Shown one piece after another: positions 1 through 5,416 of a stretch of 5,687 nucleotides of DNA. The notes beneath the pieces were generated by a model, which saw only the letters and a program-made list of their open reading frames with translations, had not been told where the DNA came from and searched no databases. A program made the translations under genes and the position numbers. This DNA is from Promethearchaeota archaeon (GTDB lineage: Archaea; Asgardarchaeota; Lokiarchaeia; Sigyniarchaeales; SOKP01): positions 1 through 5,687 of the forward strand of contig JAUWHL010000179.1 in assembly GCA_030605895.1 (NCBI GenBank), given 5' to 3'. Positions within the stretch are counted from its first letter, which is position 1. Each line of letters opens with the position of its first letter.

Positions 1-8
1 AAATACTC

Positions 9-893
9 ATGGAGAAAATTGAAAAAAAAAGTATTATAAAAGCCCCAATAATCTCTTGTTCTCGGAGAACCGATATTCCTGCTTTTTTAATGGATTGGGT
101 GATTCATCGAATAAAGGAAGGTTATGTCGATGTAGTTAATCCTTTTAATCGCAAACAAGTAAATAGAGTCTCATTAAACCCGAATGATGTAAGATGTTTT
201 GTATGGTGGAGTAAAAATTTTGGAGAATGGATTAATGCTTATAATAATAATAGAGATCTTTTTGATTCTTATAGAGGGCATACTTTTCAATTTACGATTA
301 GCTCTCCCTCAGAATTAGAAAAATACATTAATGTATCTCTAGATGAAAGATTCAAGCAATTAGAATGGCTAGTTAAGAAGTTTGGTCTATCAGCTATTAA
401 TTATAGATATGATCCGATAATTTTTTACAAGAAAAAGAGCTCAAATATTATATTAAATAATTTGGGAAAATTCAAACTTATTATTGAAAAGGTCTCTAAT
501 ATTGGAATTAGGGAAATGATTTTTTCATTTGCAACAATTTATTCTAAGGTAAAGAATAGAATGAATGCTCGAGGGTATATTCCGATTGATCTATCATTAG
601 AGAAAAAAAAAGAGATATTAAGTGAATTAAAGCAAATCTGTAATAATATGGATATTCAAATGAAAGCATGTTGTCAACCAAATCTGCTAGAAATTGAAGG
701 AATAGAACAAGCACATTGCATTGATGCATATAAAATTGAGCAATTAATTAATGAGAAAATTCCAAAAATAAGAGATACGGGGCAAAGAAAAGATTGCGGT
801 TGCTTCAAATCTAAAGATATAGGGGGGTATTCAGGAATTTTTCGGTGTAAACATAATTGTGATTATTGTTATGCTTCCCCTGCAAAGAGATAA
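9..893 (+). CDS. DUF1848 family protein, radical-SAM-like, with C-terminal Fe-S cysteine motif
   Basis: The 294-residue protein matches the DUF1848 family along its whole length. The N-terminal signature ISCSRRTDIPAF is at residues 15-26, NPFNRKQVNRVSL at 44-56, FVWWSKN at 64-70, YRYDPII at 132-138 and HCID at 236-239. The C-terminus has CGC (263-265), DIGGY (270-274), then C280, C284 and C287 in CX3CX2C spacing followed by YA. CX3CX2C is the [4Fe-4S] motif of radical SAM enzymes, but here it lies at the C-terminus rather than the N-terminus, as is usual for DUF1848. The molecular function of the family is not established to my knowledge; a redox or radical reaction is inference. The protein has no signal peptide or membrane segment, so it is probably cytoplasmic. 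The ATG at 9 starts just before the conserved region; the frame is open for the few bases upstream, so a slightly earlier start cannot be excluded. Its 3' end overlaps the convergent ester cyclase gene. Confidence 0.9.
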   Translation: MEKIEKKSIIKAPIISCSRRTDIPAFLMDWVIHRIKEGYVDVVNPFNRKQVNRVSLNPNDVRCFVWWSKNFGEWINAYNNNRDLFDSYRGHTFQFTISSPSELEKYINVSLDERFKQLEWLVKKFGLSAINYRYDPIIFYKKKSSNIILNNLGKFKLIIEKVSNIGIREMIFSFATIYSKVKNRMNARGYIPIDLSLEKKKEILSELKQICNNMDIQMKACCQPNLLEIEGIEQAHCIDAYKIEQLINEKIPKIRDTGQRKDCGCFKSKDIGGYSGIFRCKHNCDYCYASPAKR

Positions 894-1359
894 TAAATAA
901 ACCGCTGTTTTTTTGTACCAGATAAATATTTGTGTAATTCCCAGAAAGGGGGTACGACTCCAAGCTCATAAAATATATCATAAAAACAAAAAGCACCCCA
1001 TTGATCAATAATTTACCTTCTGGGTTGAAATATAAAATAGTTGCACCCTCAAATATTACTTCTTTCTTTGTAGGTTCGAAACCCCATCCCTTTCCAAGAT
1101 GTGTACCATGTCCTTTATAGCTAACCCATACCTTATCTTCTTCTCCTCTCATCTCAACTATTTCATACTTTAAATCGGGGAACATATTATGGAAATATGT
1201 GATTTCATGTTTTAATTGAGCTGGCCCTATTTTATCTATATGAATCCAACTTGGATTGTATTTAGGATCAATAATTTCATCAGCAATAGTAAGATCTGGC
1301 TTACTCCACATCTCTTCAAAAAATAATTTCCCAATTTTTTCAGTTTCTTCAATTTTCAT
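811..1359 (-). CDS. SnoaL-like polyketide cyclase / ester cyclase family protein, frameshifted near its C-terminus
   Basis: The uninterrupted frame gives 182 residues, but only the first 116 look like the family. These include EEMWSKPDLTIADEIIDPKY (15-34), FPDLKYEIVEM (60-70), VWVSYKGHGTHLG (77-89) and VIFEGATILYFNPEGK (101-116), typical of the SnoaL-like (NTF2-fold, alpha+beta barrel) ester cyclases. After K116 the frame turns into an unrelated tail that runs 83 bases into the convergent DUF1848 gene. Adding one A to the AAA codon at 1014-1012 restores GKIIDQWGAF and YDIFYELGVV, ending at a TAA at 869-871 for about 163 residues. The gene is therefore either mildly broken or carries a one-base sequencing error. 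SnoaL-type cyclases close polyketide rings, but most archaeal and bacterial relatives have unknown substrates, so the function is open. The ATG at 1359 gives a natural N-terminus with a TATA-like box about 26 bases upstream. Confidence 0.75.
   Translation of the reverse strand: MKIEETEKIGKLFFEEMWSKPDLTIADEIIDPKYNPSWIHIDKIGPAQLKHEITYFHNMFPDLKYEIVEMRGEEDKVWVSYKGHGTHLGKGWGFEPTKKEVIFEGATILYFNPEGKLLINGVLFVFMIYFMSLESYPLSGNYTNIYLVQKNSGLFIISLQGKHNNNHNYVYTEKFLNTPLYL
869..1011 (-). other. displaced C-terminal part of the ester cyclase (second reading frame)
   Basis: In the frame that would continue the cyclase after a one-base insertion, this stretch reads IIDQWGAFCFYDIF, then YELGVVPPFWELHKYL and a basic tail, to a TAA at 869-871. 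The pattern GKIxxxW followed by D and LG about 10 residues later is the usual C-terminal beta-strand and helix of SnoaL-like cyclases. The conserved Asp of this region, which I recall as the catalytic acid/base in SnoaL itself, would be D128 of the restored protein and is absent from the uncorrected frame. No independent start codon or ribosome site supports separate translation. Confidence 0.7.
908..914 (+). terminator. oligo-T tract after the DUF1848 gene
   Basis: A run of seven T lies 15 bases after the TAA stop at 891-893. Archaeal RNA polymerase commonly terminates at such U-tracts without a hairpin, and no stable hairpin precedes this one. The tract sits inside the 3' part of the convergent cyclase gene, where its complement encodes the KK of a TKK tripeptide in the restored frame, so it could be coding constraint rather than a dedicated terminator. 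Confidence 0.35.
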
Positions 1360-1380
1360 AATATAAACTGTATAATTTAA

Positions 1381-1394
1381 TCTTTTAAATAAAA
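1381..1394 (-). promoter_or_regulatory. TATA-like box of the ester cyclase gene
   Basis: On the minus strand this reads TTTTATTTAAAAGA, with the TTTAAAAG core centred about 26-27 bases before the ATG at 1359. That is the archaeal TATA-to-start distance, so the transcript would be leaderless, in keeping with the lack of a Shine-Dalgarno site. The surrounding sequence is so AT-rich that chance matches are likely. Confidence 0.35.
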
Positions 1395-1505
1395 AATATA
1401 ATTATAAATTTTAATAGAATCTAATAATATATTGATTATTAAAGAAAAACCAAAATTATTACATTAAAAAGAATTCAATTTTTATAATATATACAAATTA
1501 ATGTT

Positions 1506-1531
1506 GAGGTTTTAACCAATATAGAGGTTTT
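1506..1531 (+). promoter_or_regulatory. GAGGTTTT direct repeat with the PhzF ribosome binding site
   Basis: GAGGTTTT occurs at 1506-1513 and again at 1524-1531, 18 bases apart. The second copy supplies GAGG at 1524-1527, seven bases before the ATG at 1535, a good Shine-Dalgarno match and one that supports this start. The first copy belongs to a small inverted repeat GGTT-TT-AACC (1508-1517). The first copy may be a regulatory site or chance. Confidence 0.4.
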
Positions 1532-1534
1532 TTC

Positions 1535-2413
1535 ATGCCAAAATGTAAATTTTACATAGTAGACGTATTTGCTGAAAGAAAGTTTGAAGGAAATCAGCTT
1601 GCTGTTTTTATTTGCGAAGAAGAGCTTTTTGAAGCTGAAATGCAAAAAATTGCAAAAGAAATGAACTATTCTGAAACAACATTTATTACTTCAAAAGAAA
1701 ATTATGACGTACGTATTTTTACACCCGAAGTGGAATTACCTTTTGCGGGACATCCCACAATAGGTACTGCTTTTGTAATTCAACAAGAGTTAATTAAAGG
1801 AAATGTTAAAACAATTCTGCTTAATCTTAAAATTGGACCTATACCAGTATTATTTAAATACAAATCAGGCAAACCAGATATTATATGGATGGAACAAAAT
1901 CCCCCCACATTTGGTAAATTTTTTGATATAGAATTAATATCACAGATTTTAAATCTTGACGAGTTTGATATTGATGATAGGTTTCCAATTCAAGAAGTAT
2001 CCACAGGAGGACCTTTCATTATTGTCCCATTAAAGACTTTAGATGCTTTAAAGAAAGCTAAAGTAGATGTAGACAAATGTTTAGATCTTTTGGAAAAAAC
2101 TGAAGCAAAATCGATATTAATTTTCTGTCCAGAAACTCGAAATAAAGGAATTGATTTGAGTGTTCGTGTTTTTGCTCATTATCACGGTATACCTGAAGAC
2201 CCTGCAACAGGTTCAGGAAATGGGTGCCTTGCAGCCTATTTAGTTAAGCATCAATACTTTATCAAAAATCGTATAGATGTGAGAGTTGAACAGGGCCATG
2301 AAGTAGGACGCCCTTCCTTACTCTATTTGAGAGCAGAAGAAAGTGATGAAGGTCAAATAAGTGTATCTGTAGGAGGAAAAGCTTTTATTGTCGCTAAAGG
2401 AGAATTGATATAA
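1535..2413 (+). CDS. PhzF family phenazine biosynthesis-like isomerase/epimerase
   Basis: The 292-residue product is a full-length PhzF-family protein, a cytoplasmic two-domain fold related to diaminopimelate epimerase. Visible motifs are VDVFAERKFEGNQLAVF (9-25), NYSETTF (44-50) with the presumed catalytic Glu47 (equivalent to Glu45 of Pseudomonas PhzF), IFTPEVELPFAGHPTIGTA (61-79), EVSTGGPFIIVPL (154-166), RVFAHYHGIPEDPATGSGNG (211-230) with Asp222, and EQGHEVGRPSLLY (252-264). All family landmarks are present and unbroken. PhzF itself isomerises trans-2,3-dihydro-3-hydroxyanthranilate in phenazine synthesis, but no other phenazine gene is nearby and most relatives act on unknown substrates, so a specific phenazine role should not be assumed. 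The start is supported by a Shine-Dalgarno GAGG seven bases upstream. A metal-transporter gene follows after 37 bases on the same strand and may be co-transcribed. Confidence 0.93.
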   Translation: MPKCKFYIVDVFAERKFEGNQLAVFICEEELFEAEMQKIAKEMNYSETTFITSKENYDVRIFTPEVELPFAGHPTIGTAFVIQQELIKGNVKTILLNLKIGPIPVLFKYKSGKPDIIWMEQNPPTFGKFFDIELISQILNLDEFDIDDRFPIQEVSTGGPFIIVPLKTLDALKKAKVDVDKCLDLLEKTEAKSILIFCPETRNKGIDLSVRVFAHYHGIPEDPATGSGNGCLAAYLVKHQYFIKNRIDVRVEQGHEVGRPSLLYLRAEESDEGQISVSVGGKAFIVAKGELI

Positions 2414-2450
2414 ACTTAACAATCCAATAATTATTTAAAACTCTTAAAGT

Positions 2451-3890
2451 ATGGATAATAAAATCAAGTTCGCCTTTTTAACAGTTTTAATAGTTGTGTT
2501 TCAGTCTATATTAAAAGTAATTGGGGTCTTAATTACAGGAAGTTTAAGTTTCCTCTCTGAGACCGTAGATACTCTTACAGATGTATTATTTGTCTCTATT
2601 TCTTTATATTCTATATATCATAGCGAAAAACCTGCGGATTATGAACATATGTATGGTCATACGAAGACAGATTCTATAGGAGCCTTGATTCAAGGAATTA
2701 TCTTAATGAATATATATATTTTATTAATTTATAATGCAATTCAAGCTATTATTCAACAAAGGTTTCTAATTACTCAACCTGGAATTGGGCTTATTATTTT
2801 AATTATCTCTTTTTCTATAAATATATTCTTCTCCAGGATACTTATTTATCAAGGTAAACGCAGTAAAAGTTTGACTTTGAAAATACAAGGCCTTAATTTA
2901 TTTCAAGATTCAATGCGGGCTATCCTAGTAATTTTCAGTTTTATTTTAGCATATTTTAATATTTTTTTTATTGATCCAATCTTAAGTGTTATTTTATCCG
3001 CTTGGATAATTAGTGGAGCAGTGAAATTGGCAAGAGACGGAATAAAAGAACTTACAGACACGAATCCTGTAAATATAATTATTATAGAAGATTTAAGACA
3101 AAAAATTTTCCGATTAGAACATGTTGTTGGTGTTCATGATATAAAAATCCGAACAAGCGGTAAAACATTATTTCTAGAAGTTCATTTATCGGTCGAAGAT
3201 CATATTTCCATTGTACACGCTAATGAAATCATTAAATCCATAAGGAATATGAGTGAGAAGATATTTCCTTTATATGAAGTTGAATGTATTATTGAAATGA
3301 ATCCTATGGCCAGCGAAAAATCTATTGGTGAGGGATTAATTAATTTAATTTTTTCTATGAAATCTGAATACCCAAAAATCGAAAATGTTAAAGATCTCAA
3401 TGTATTTAGAATTGAAGATGAGTATTTCATTTCTTTAGTTATAAGAGTTGATGATGCACTCTCACTTACAGATGCTCATAGGTTATCCTCTATGTTTGAA
3501 GATGAGATAAAGAAACAAGCACCTCTCATTTCTCGAGTCATAACACATCTCGAAGGTCAAACTCATAGCGAAACTTTAATATTAGATCAAATCAAATGCG
3601 TTGATGTTGGACCAGAAATGATACAACAAATAAGTAAAAATGTAGAAGAAGTGCTAAGGGCTCATTCCCAAGTTAAGGGATATCACGGATTAGAATTTTG
3701 GGCAACAATGGATTATTGTATTTTAGAACTTCATATATTTTTTGATGGGTCATTAAATATTTCACAAACCCATGAATATATTTCTGAATTGGAAACCAGT
3801 ATTAGAGAAAAACTAGGGATTGATAATTTGGATTCTATTTTTCTTCATTCTGAACCAATTGAAGATCAGAAGGAAGGGATTATCTTTTAA
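2451..3890 (+). CDS. cation diffusion facilitator family transporter with three tandem cytoplasmic domains
   Basis: The 479-residue protein begins with a CDF membrane domain (about 1-200) of six predicted helices near 5-27, 31-55, 75-100, 110-134, 150-170 and 172-195. It carries the TM2 motif D40-x3-D44, the YGHTKTD loop motif (68-74), D153 in TM5 and DPILSVILSAWIISGAVKLARDG (175-197, TM6). CDF proteins export divalent metals such as Zn, Mn, Fe or Co in exchange for protons. The usual TM5 His of the H-x3-D site is Asn149 here, so metal choice may differ from the Zn type. The family normally has about 300 residues with one cytoplasmic ferredoxin-like dimerisation domain; this protein has three, at about 208-286, 293-370 and 383-470. 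The third keeps the most typical ligands (H428, H441 and LHSEP at 465-469). No Shine-Dalgarno site is evident; the 37-base gap suggests co-transcription with phzF. It ends 13 bases from the convergent dehydrogenase. Confidence 0.9.
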   Translation: MDNKIKFAFLTVLIVVFQSILKVIGVLITGSLSFLSETVDTLTDVLFVSISLYSIYHSEKPADYEHMYGHTKTDSIGALIQGIILMNIYILLIYNAIQAIIQQRFLITQPGIGLIILIISFSINIFFSRILIYQGKRSKSLTLKIQGLNLFQDSMRAILVIFSFILAYFNIFFIDPILSVILSAWIISGAVKLARDGIKELTDTNPVNIIIIEDLRQKIFRLEHVVGVHDIKIRTSGKTLFLEVHLSVEDHISIVHANEIIKSIRNMSEKIFPLYEVECIIEMNPMASEKSIGEGLINLIFSMKSEYPKIENVKDLNVFRIEDEYFISLVIRVDDALSLTDAHRLSSMFEDEIKKQAPLISRVITHLEGQTHSETLILDQIKCVDVGPEMIQQISKNVEEVLRAHSQVKGYHGLEFWATMDYCILELHIFFDGSLNISQTHEYISELETSIREKLGIDNLDSIFLHSEPIEDQKEGIIF

Positions 3891-3891
3891 G

Positions 3892-3897
3892 AAAAAA
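3892..3897 (-). terminator. oligo-T tract after the dehydrogenase gene
   Basis: The plus-strand A6 run reads T6 on the minus strand and lies seven bases beyond the stop of the dehydrogenase gene, inside the 13-base gap between two convergent genes. This fits a short archaeal U-tract terminator; there is no hairpin. Confidence 0.3.
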
Positions 3898-3903
3898 TGC
3901 AAT

Positions 3904-5040
3904 TTAAAAAGGAAAGTTATAATTATCTAATCCAAGTTCTTTTTGCATAATTTTAATATCCTTTTGTAAGCTTTTATTTATCGGAATGCCCGTTTTTTTT
4001 CTTTCCACTTCAGTGTAATATTCTTTTTCCCCTGCTGTGTAAATTTTTTCTTTCCCTGGTGCTTTTCTAGAAGCCCTTAATTCTCGCATAATATTACCAG
4101 TATTATGTTTGAATTTTTCAATCGGAATGAAATTTTGGATATTAATAACTAAAAAGAAATGGCCTACTTTTAGTCGTTTTTGACCATTTTCCATAACCCC
4201 TGCTGTATCTTTAAGATATACTCCATCTTGTAATGCTGAAGATAAGATCTCAGCAAAAGTAGCATAACCGTATCCTTTATGACCGGAAGTGTCTTCACCT
4301 TCACCTCCTAATGGCAATAATGCTGCAGAACGATTAACTAACTTGTTTAATACTACACCAGGATCCGTTTTTGAATTACCATTATTTGACACAATTACTC
4401 CATTAGGGAGTGGTTTATGAAGTCTATTATAGACCTCTACTTTACCTCTTTGAATGATAGATGTAGCACAATCTAATAAAAATGGAAAATTCTCATCAGT
4501 AGGGGTACCATATGTTAAAGGATTTGTTCCTAACATAGGTTCTACCCCGAATGTAGGCGGTACAGAAGGGCGTGTATTTGTCGTAACAAATCCTATCATT
4601 CCTTCTTTTATTGCCATAAGTGAATAATAACCGGCAATCCCAAAGTGAGTACTATTACGAACTGCTACGGCACCAAGGCCGTATTTTTTAGCTTTCTCAA
4701 TGGCTAATTTCATAGCTTTGTAGGCAATAACATGCCCCATACCACATTTTCCATCAATAACAACAGAAGATTTGTTATCGCTAACAATTTCAATCTCTGT
4801 ATTAGGATTATAAATTCCCTCTCGTATTCGATCATAGTACATCTTGCATCTCTGGATTCCATGAGAGTCAATCCCTCTTAAATCTGATGAAATAAGTACA
4901 TCTACTATAATTTTTGCATGCTCTACAGGAACTTTAAGATTAATAAATACGTCTTCCATAAAATTTCTAAGAACACTGACATCTAAATAAATTGGATCAT
5001 CTGATGAAGATATTATCGTTTCTTTCGCAATTTTCTGCAT
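3904..5040 (-). CDS. malate/L-lactate dehydrogenase family (Ldh_2) NAD(P)-dependent oxidoreductase
   Basis: The 378-residue protein is a complete member of the Ldh_2 / YlbC-type malate and L-lactate dehydrogenase family, which is unrelated to the classical Rossmann-fold LDH/MDH. It shows SSDLRGIDSHGIQR (51-64), GKCGMGHVIA (97-106), RNSTHFGIAGYYS (128-140), GTNPLTYGTP (171-180), FPFLLDCATSI with GKVEVYNR (185-206), LLPLGGEGEDTSGHKGYGYA (241-260) and GHFFLVI (293-299). These include the conserved Arg-Asp-Ser-His segment, the His132-Phe-Gly segment and the SGHKGYG loop. Family members oxidise 2-hydroxy acids with NAD(P): malate, lactate, sulfolactate, ureidoglycolate and others. The sequence alone does not fix the substrate. 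It acts in the cytoplasm and no membrane segment is present. The N-terminus begins about 17 residues before the first conserved helix, a little longer than usual. The ATG at 5040 has no close Shine-Dalgarno site but has a TATA-like box about 26 bases upstream. The gene converges on the transporter gene. Confidence 0.93.
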   Translation of the reverse strand: MQKIAKETIISSSDDPIYLDVSVLRNFMEDVFINLKVPVEHAKIIVDVLISSDLRGIDSHGIQRCKMYYDRIREGIYNPNTEIEIVSDNKSSVVIDGKCGMGHVIAYKAMKLAIEKAKKYGLGAVAVRNSTHFGIAGYYSLMAIKEGMIGFVTTNTRPSVPPTFGVEPMLGTNPLTYGTPTDENFPFLLDCATSIIQRGKVEVYNRLHKPLPNGVIVSNNGNSKTDPGVVLNKLVNRSAALLPLGGEGEDTSGHKGYGYATFAEILSSALQDGVYLKDTAGVMENGQKRLKVGHFFLVINIQNFIPIEKFKHNTGNIMRELRASRKAPGKEKIYTAGEKEYYTEVERKKTGIPINKSLQKDIKIMQKELGLDNYNFPF

Positions 5041-5235
5041 AAACCATCAAAATTTGTGATAGATTTTATTTAGGATCCTTTCTATTTAATTAAAACCATA
5101 ATTAATATAAGGTGAAAGTTAGTGAATTTGATTTTTTTTTATTAAATTTTCACAATCTCTTTATTAAAAATTAGCTAATTTATAGAGCTAAAATTTTTAT
5201 ATTACTTAACAAATGTATATGATATAGGCAAATTT
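5041..5235. other. AT-rich intergenic region without a gene
   Basis: No credible coding frame is present on either strand. Recognisable elements are the dehydrogenase promoter (5061-5074), a run of nine T at 5132-5140, an inverted repeat TTAGCT / AGCTAA (5171-5176 and 5186-5191) flanked by A5 and T5 tracts, and a TATA-like stretch TTTTTATATTA at 5194-5204. That last element lies about 26 bases before 5225 and could serve as promoter for the structured segment that follows on the plus strand. Confidence 0.5.
5061..5074 (-). promoter_or_regulatory. TATA-like box of the dehydrogenase gene
   Basis: The minus strand reads CCTAAATAAAATCT, with TAAATAAA centred about 26 bases before the ATG at 5040. 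This is the spacing expected for an archaeal leaderless transcript. An AAAGGATCC a little further upstream is too far from the ATG to be a ribosome site. The AT-rich context limits confidence. Confidence 0.35.
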
Positions 5236-5337
5236 GGCTCCTGTCAATCCCCTGGATTTTTGTCTTTTGGTTGTGAAAATAACCTACTCTGCCTTTTGAA
5301 AGTTTATGCCTCGTATTGAGGCTCGTTGGCAGGAGCT
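5236..5337 (+). ncRNA. candidate structured non-coding RNA, family unknown
   Basis: A 102-base segment of about 45% G+C (46 of 102 counted) sits in flanks that are far more AT-rich, a known hallmark of RNA genes in AT-rich archaea. Its ends pair as a 12-bp helix (5236-5247 with 5326-5337). Inside are three hairpins: AATCC-CCT-GGATT (5246-5258), GGTTGT-GAAA-ATAACC (5269-5284) with a GNRA tetraloop, and GCCTC-GTATT-GAGGC (5308-5322). Together they form a cloverleaf-like multi-branch fold. Three pairs are G-U on the plus strand (5236-5337, 5244-5329, 5273-5280) and would be A-C mismatches on the minus strand, so a plus-strand transcript is favoured. A TATA-like element lies at 5194-5204. The sequence does not resemble tRNA (no T-loop), 5S, SRP or RNase P RNA, or a riboswitch known to me, and no gene follows on the same strand in the window. 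Exact ends are unknown; the alternative is a foldback DNA element. Confidence 0.5.
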
Positions 5338-5352
5338 TCCTTTATTAATTTG

Positions 5353-5375
5353 AACTTTAATACAATCTTAAAGTT
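5353..5375 (-). terminator. hairpin and oligo-T tract between the RNA candidate and the partial gene
   Basis: AACTTTAA (5353-5360) and TTAAAGTT (5368-5375) form a perfect 8-bp inverted repeat with a 7-base loop. On the minus strand a T6 tract (plus-strand A6 at 5376-5381) lies 35 bases after the TAG stop of the partial gene and directly before the hairpin, so the tract rather than the hairpin would be the archaeal termination signal. The stem is almost wholly A-T and weak. Confidence 0.3.
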
Positions 5376-5416
5376 AAAAAAGAAGATCTAAATCTCTATA
5401 AAAGCGAGTATTATTT

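Larger units (their letters stand above)
1360..1534. promoter_or_regulatory. divergent promoter region between the cyclase and PhzF genes
   Basis: This 175-base gap separates two divergent genes and is extremely AT-rich with no coding frame. It contains the minus-strand TATA-like box near 1386, a perfect 7-bp inverted repeat TAATAAT / ATTATTA (1422-1428 and 1435-1441, 6-base spacer) and a plus-strand TATA-like stretch TATAATATATAC at 1485-1496 that would start a PhzF transcript around 1510-1520. The inverted repeat lies between the two promoter candidates, where an operator could act on both, but low sequence complexity makes this weak. Confidence 0.45.

Noticed and set aside
544..729. Minus-strand 61-codon open frame inside the DUF1848 gene
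   Set aside because: Lies wholly antisense to a clear family member, shows no motif and has no upstream signal; it is a shadow of the real gene.
3200..3430. Minus-strand 76-codon open frame inside the CDF transporter gene
   Set aside because: Antisense to well-supported coding sequence and without any recognisable domain.
1535..3890. PhzF plus metal transporter as a phenazine or metallophore system
   Set aside because: No other biosynthetic gene is present and PhzF relatives are widespread with unknown substrates; adjacency alone does not support a pathway.
3993..4000. T8 run on the plus strand as terminator of the transporter gene
   Set aside because: About 100 bases past the stop and inside the dehydrogenase coding sequence, where it is explained by Lys codons on the opposite strand.
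5112..5174. Tiny plus-strand frame starting GTG, 20 codons
   Set aside because: Very short, built on a T9 run, with no conserved pattern; consistent with chance in AT-rich DNA.
5236..5337. tRNA or split/intron-containing tRNA reading of the structured segment
   Set aside because: The closing helix is 12 bp rather than 7, and neither strand has the T-loop consensus or a D-arm, so the cloverleaf resemblance is only topological.
5236..5337. MITE-like element with terminal inverted repeats
   Set aside because: No target-site duplication flanks it, the inside is structured, and the G-U pairs favour an RNA; a genome-wide copy search would settle this.
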